From the NCBI RefSeq assembly GCF_018424685.1, contig NZ_QTKX01000003.1:496001-560000 (forward strand): 64,000 bases of DNA, given 5' to 3'. Origin of the DNA: Mesobacillus boroniphilus. GTDB taxonomy: Bacteria > Bacillota > Bacilli > Bacillales > Cytobacillaceae. This document shows positions 61,138 to 64,000 of this stretch, piece after piece. Below the pieces are notes generated by a model. It made no database searches and had not been told where the DNA came from. It saw nothing but the letters and a program-made list of their open reading frames with translations. The stretch's first letter is position 1. Each line of letters starts with the position of its first letter. The translations under genes were made by a program, and so were the position numbers.

Positions 61138-61887
61138 ATGTTTAGTCAGTCTCCTTATGAATGCAAGATAGAATGGGGAAGGCGTGGGGCCAGGGAAGCG
61201 GCAGAGCGAGGGGACATTGTTGTTATTGTCGATGTTCTCAGTTTTTCGTCAACGGTCGTTTCCGCTTTGAGCGCGGGTGCAATCATTTTTCCATATCCGC
61301 CTGAACTGGATGGAATTAAATATGCGGAAAGTATTGGAGCAGAATACATTCTCGGCAGGGCAGAAGCAGCCAGGGGTGGGCGACCGACTTTATCGCCGGT
61401 GACCTTCAATGAGGAGCATCGAAATAATCAGTATGTTTTATCTTCCCTCAATGGAGCTTATTGTTCGTGGATTGCATCTAAGGTACCTGCTCTATTAATA
61501 GGGTCATTGCTCAATGCTTCAGCTGTTGCAGCCACTGCGGAAAGGATCCAGCAGGAAACAGGAACAGGTATTACAGTAGTGCCATGCGGGGAAATGTGGG
61601 ATGGTACTCATGAAAATGAAGACCGGCTTCGCCCTTCGGTTGAGGATTATTTAGGGGCAGGTGCGATCCTTGCCAAGCTGAATGGCGAAAAATCACCGGA
61701 AGCGGAAGTATGCACAGGAGCCTTTAATAGTTCGGTAAATCGATTAAAAGATTTGATATGGGATTGCGGAAGCGGGCGTGAATTGCGGGAACGAGGTTAT
61801 GAGACAGATGTCCGATATTGCAGCCAGCTCAATGTGAATAACATCGTGCCAATCATGAAAGAAGGAAGATTTATAATGTGTAAATAG
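61138..61887 (+). CDS. comB: ComB-type 2-phosphosulfolactate phosphatase family protein
   Basis: 249-residue protein of the ComB family, named for the archaeal step hydrolysing 2-phosphosulfolactate to sulfolactate in coenzyme M synthesis; in B. subtilis a homologue (YitC) serves sulfolactate made for spores. Segments are VVIVDVLSFSSTVVSALSAG, GRAEAARGGRP and VLSSLNGAYCS, plus a catalytic-site-like CGEMWDG. ATG 61138 (MFSQSPYE) follows GATGAGGTGAG. Here it has no ComA or dehydrogenase neighbours, so its substrate is open. A terminator follows. Confidence 0.82.
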   Translation: MFSQSPYECKIEWGRRGAREAAERGDIVVIVDVLSFSSTVVSALSAGAIIFPYPPELDGIKYAESIGAEYILGRAEAARGGRPTLSPVTFNEEHRNNQYVLSSLNGAYCSWIASKVPALLIGSLLNASAVAATAERIQQETGTGITVVPCGEMWDGTHENEDRLRPSVEDYLGAGAILAKLNGEKSPEAEVCTGAFNSSVNRLKDLIWDCGSGRELRERGYETDVRYCSQLNVNNIVPIMKEGRFIMCK

Positions 61888-61918
61888 AAAGTGCCTGGCA
61901 TGGAGCCGGGCACTTTTA
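61888..61918 (+). terminator. Bidirectional terminator between comB and the LysM-GH18 gene
   Basis: Stem AAAGTGCCTGGC/GCCGGGCACTTT followed by TTAAT; resembles the terminator at 57562 in sequence. Confidence 0.88.
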
Positions 61919-61934
61919 ATAGTGTTAATCATAA

Positions 61935-63353
61935 CTATGTCAATTTTTTGATATTAAAATTATCCTCTAGCAATGCCCAGTTTTGCGGGAAAGGGTAACC
62001 CAAGACCCAGTAACTGACACCACGCAGATTGTATTGCTTGATCAAATCAAACTTTGCCTGTGCGCTGCGGGCGTCTTCGAACCATACTTCGTGTTTGCGG
62101 CCCTGTTCATCTGTGTAGCGGAAGTATGGTGACGCGGCTACTGTGTCATATTGAATTGCAGCTCCATACTTGATGGCACGGCTGACTGCTTCCTGTGGGC
62201 TGTATGTTTCAGCTTCCTGGCCCTGTACATGGGGGATGATCCAGTCTCTGGCATATAGCTGAAAGCCCATCAGGATTTTATTCCTCGGAATAGCCGTAAT
62301 CGCGTAATCTAGCACTCTGCGGATTTCGTTCAATGGCGAAACAGCCTGTGGTGAACCGTAACGGTAGCCCCATTCGTAGGTCATCAAAACGACATAATCT
62401 GCTATTCTGCCGTGTGCGGGATAATCATGCGCTTCATATAATAATCCTTTCTGGTCGGCACTGATCTTTGGCGCAAGAGAAGTTGATACAAAATAGCCTT
62501 CCTTATGGAGAGCATCCACTGCTTCCTGAAGAAACGTATTATAAAGCTCACGATCAGCAGGCAGGACATTTTCAAAGTCTATATTTAAGCCACGGTAACC
62601 TTTTTCACGCATGACAAAAAGGATATTGTTGAGGAGTGTGGTACGATTTGCTTCACTAGCCAGAACTTCATGGGCGATATTCTCACCAGCCTCAGTCGCT
62701 GTAAAGTTGGTGATCGACATCATTGGCAGTGCACCTTTTGCCAGTCCTGTCTGGATAGCTTCGGTATCATCCTTCATGTAAAGGACAAGTGACCCGTCAG
62801 GCTGGATGACGTATGCGAACGGAGCGATATAGGTCATCAGGTCGGCTACTTCGCCTACCAGCTCAATTGCTTTTTCGTCGGAATGGTAGGTGAATGAATT
62901 TGATTCAATTGTTGGTTTCCGTTTTGGAATGACTAGAATGGTCCCTGGATATAGAAGGTTTGGATTTTGGATTTGATTGGCCTTAATGATTGCCTGTACT
63001 GTTACCCCATAGCGCTGGGATATGTGCCATAGGGTTTCACCGCGTTGAATGGTGTGGCGGGTTGCGGGTATGCGGAGTACGGTGCCTGGGTAGATAAGAG
63101 CAGGGTTGGTAATGGCATTCGCCTGGATGATGGCATCTATGGTTGTTCCGTAACGCTGGGCAATTGACCATAATGCTTCGCCGTATCGAACTGAATGGAA
63201 TGTATCATGGGATGGAATGAGCAAGGCCTGGCCCACCACTAGTTGATTTGGATTTTCGAGACCGTTAATATCAGTAATCTGTGGAATTGTCACTTGATAT
63301 CTGTTCGCGATTTGCCACAGTGATTCACCTCTTTGGACAACATGAATGATCAT
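61935..63353 (-). CDS. sleL: LysM-GH18 cortex-lytic enzyme (SleL/YaaH-like)
   Basis: 472-residue spore germination enzyme. Three LysM domains (about 2-48, 51-97, 99-144; motifs RGESLWQIANRY, YGEALWSIAQRY, RGETLWHISQRY) target peptidoglycan. A glycoside hydrolase family 18 domain follows (about 150-470) with GLNIDFENV as the DxxDxDxE-type catalytic strand, and VVLMTYEWGYRYGSP and GVSYWVLGYPF as substrate-site segments. SleL-type enzymes cut muramic-lactam cortex fragments. ATG 63353 (MIIHVVQRG) follows GGGGAGG. Two LysM are usual for SleL; three is more like other YaaH-type proteins. Confidence 0.9.
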   Translation of the reverse strand: MIIHVVQRGESLWQIANRYQVTIPQITDINGLENPNQLVVGQALLIPSHDTFHSVRYGEALWSIAQRYGTTIDAIIQANAITNPALIYPGTVLRIPATRHTIQRGETLWHISQRYGVTVQAIIKANQIQNPNLLYPGTILVIPKRKPTIESNSFTYHSDEKAIELVGEVADLMTYIAPFAYVIQPDGSLVLYMKDDTEAIQTGLAKGALPMMSITNFTATEAGENIAHEVLASEANRTTLLNNILFVMREKGYRGLNIDFENVLPADRELYNTFLQEAVDALHKEGYFVSTSLAPKISADQKGLLYEAHDYPAHGRIADYVVLMTYEWGYRYGSPQAVSPLNEIRRVLDYAITAIPRNKILMGFQLYARDWIIPHVQGQEAETYSPQEAVSRAIKYGAAIQYDTVAASPYFRYTDEQGRKHEVWFEDARSAQAKFDLIKQYNLRGVSYWVLGYPFPQNWALLEDNFNIKKLT

Positions 63354-63565
63354 TATGAACCTCCCCGGGAAAAAGTCCTGCAATGATAAGATATATATGT
63401 GAATGGAAGGTCTTTTATTAAGGCTGTTTTGGAAAAAGGTGGCCGAAATGGACGAATCAGATTTTGCTTTCCGGGAGGATATAGAATTTTTAATTGATTT
63501 TTCAAATGGACTTTATCCATGCGTTTTCATCTATTTTACGCGCTAGATAAATTCCAAGTGTTCTA

Positions 63566-64000
63566 CTATCTTTCATTACTAGGAATTGTAGCTTCTTCTT
63601 TGTTCAACACAGCCCAAGAAATAATAGTAGTGCTATCGCGTACATTGTTGGCTTGAATACGATCAAGTAACCTCGATACCCCGTCTTTGTTAGATGAATT
63701 GGAAAACTCACCAAAGATTGCTTTTGGTTCAATGAATGGTTCTCCTGGGCACTCAACCAGGCCATCCGTTATCATAAGAAGATGATTGACGCCTTTCCGC
63801 AATTCCTTTGCTCCGCTGCTGAAGCAAGGAACAGCTTGGCTAAAGGTATTTACTTGACCAATCCATTCAAAAAAATGCCTTTGGTTCACTTGATATTGGC
63901 CAAGGGAGGAAAGTTCAGGATGATGCAAGTAGAATAGGCAGTCGCCAACTGAAAACCACCAGCAGTAGTTGCCTTTCCTGGCCACGATTAAGCAAGCGGT
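63566..64000 (-). CDS. PP2C-like serine phosphatase domain, 3' part only
   Basis: The reading frame is open to the window edge, so the 5' part is missing. At least 145 residues are seen. Segments YCWWFSVGDCLFYLHHPEL, then NHLLMITDGLVECPG, match the PP2C core (W.sVGDs.. and llTDGl), with the metal-binding Asp residues. The C-terminal end NNVRDSTTIISW fits the NvRDDxTvi motif, here slightly changed. It lies 213 bases after the LysM gene start on the same strand. Substrate unknown; related proteins act in stress signalling. Confidence 0.8.
   Translation of the reverse strand, partial: TACLIVARKGNYCWWFSVGDCLFYLHHPELSSLGQYQVNQRHFFEWIGQVNTFSQAVPCFSSGAKELRKGVNHLLMITDGLVECPGEPFIEPKAIFGEFSNSSNKDGVSRLLDRIQANNVRDSTTIISWAVLNKEEATIPSNER

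Overview
The window is chromosomal DNA from a spore-forming, low-G+C Gram-positive bacterium of the family Bacillaceae. It carries SinI/SinR, ComFB, a LysM-GH18 spore-lytic enzyme, PdaA, PfeT and YfkD, strong AAAGGAGG-type ribosome binding sites and frequent TTG/GTG starts. Many genes have their counterparts in the yfj/yfk/yfl region of Bacillus subtilis (treR, yfkM, a second methionine aminopeptidase, yfkK, yfkH, yfkD, pdaA, the alkA-like yfjP, rumA-like yfjO). The respiratory reductase operon resembles the BCA gene order known from selenate reductase of Bacillus (Mesobacillus) selenatarsenatis, so a Mesobacillus-like organism is plausible but not proven.

Layout. 1-2.3 kb: psuK-psuG pseudouridine breakdown. 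2.4-5.5 kb: a regulatory block with two SinR-type repressors, a tiny sinI preceded by a c-di-GMP-I (GEMM-I) riboswitch, a lone treR and a comFB-like gene. 5.6-9.4 kb: YfkM, methionine aminopeptidase, an RpiR regulator and NAD-type 6-phosphogluconate dehydrogenase. 9.4-21.9 kb: a substrate-binding protein, a sensor kinase and an NtrC-type activator, then a NERD protein, then tatA and a TtrBCA/SrdBCA-type molybdenum reductase operon with a TorD-like chaperone. A textbook sigma-54 promoter precedes tatA, so the upstream system very likely controls the reductase. 22-34.8 kb: housekeeping and stress genes (AGCS symporter, YtxH proteins, YihY, PfeT iron efflux, DMT and MFS transporters, OsmC, YczE-like, YfkD). 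35-44 kb: intracellular gamma-glutamyltransferase, DUF421, class I fumarase, DUF3231, PdaA, AlkA-like glycosylase, 23S rRNA methyltransferase. 44-49.4 kb: TetR/MMPL/adaptor export locus and ferritin. 49.6-57.6 kb: a lipoprotein, a decayed KatE catalase, two NAD-binding proteins, a glutamate-synthase-like FMN protein, an MBL hydrolase and a secreted lamin-tail/phospholipase-D protein. 57.7-64 kb: RND efflux pump, ComB phosphatase, spore LysM-GH18 enzyme and the end of a PP2C-like protein.

Six intergenic tandem arrays stand out. Two have an exact 52-bp period (nine and eight units). Four have a 20-21-bp period, and three of those belong to one dispersed family headed by a hairpin. The periods are close to whole helical turns (2 or 5), so all units in an array would face the same side of the DNA.

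No rRNA, tRNA, insertion sequence with a transposase, prophage or CRISPR array was seen. Four candidate sigma-B promoters (before yfkM, the Asn/Ser-rich YtxH protein, the gamma-glutamyltransferase and ferritin) suggest a general-stress component.
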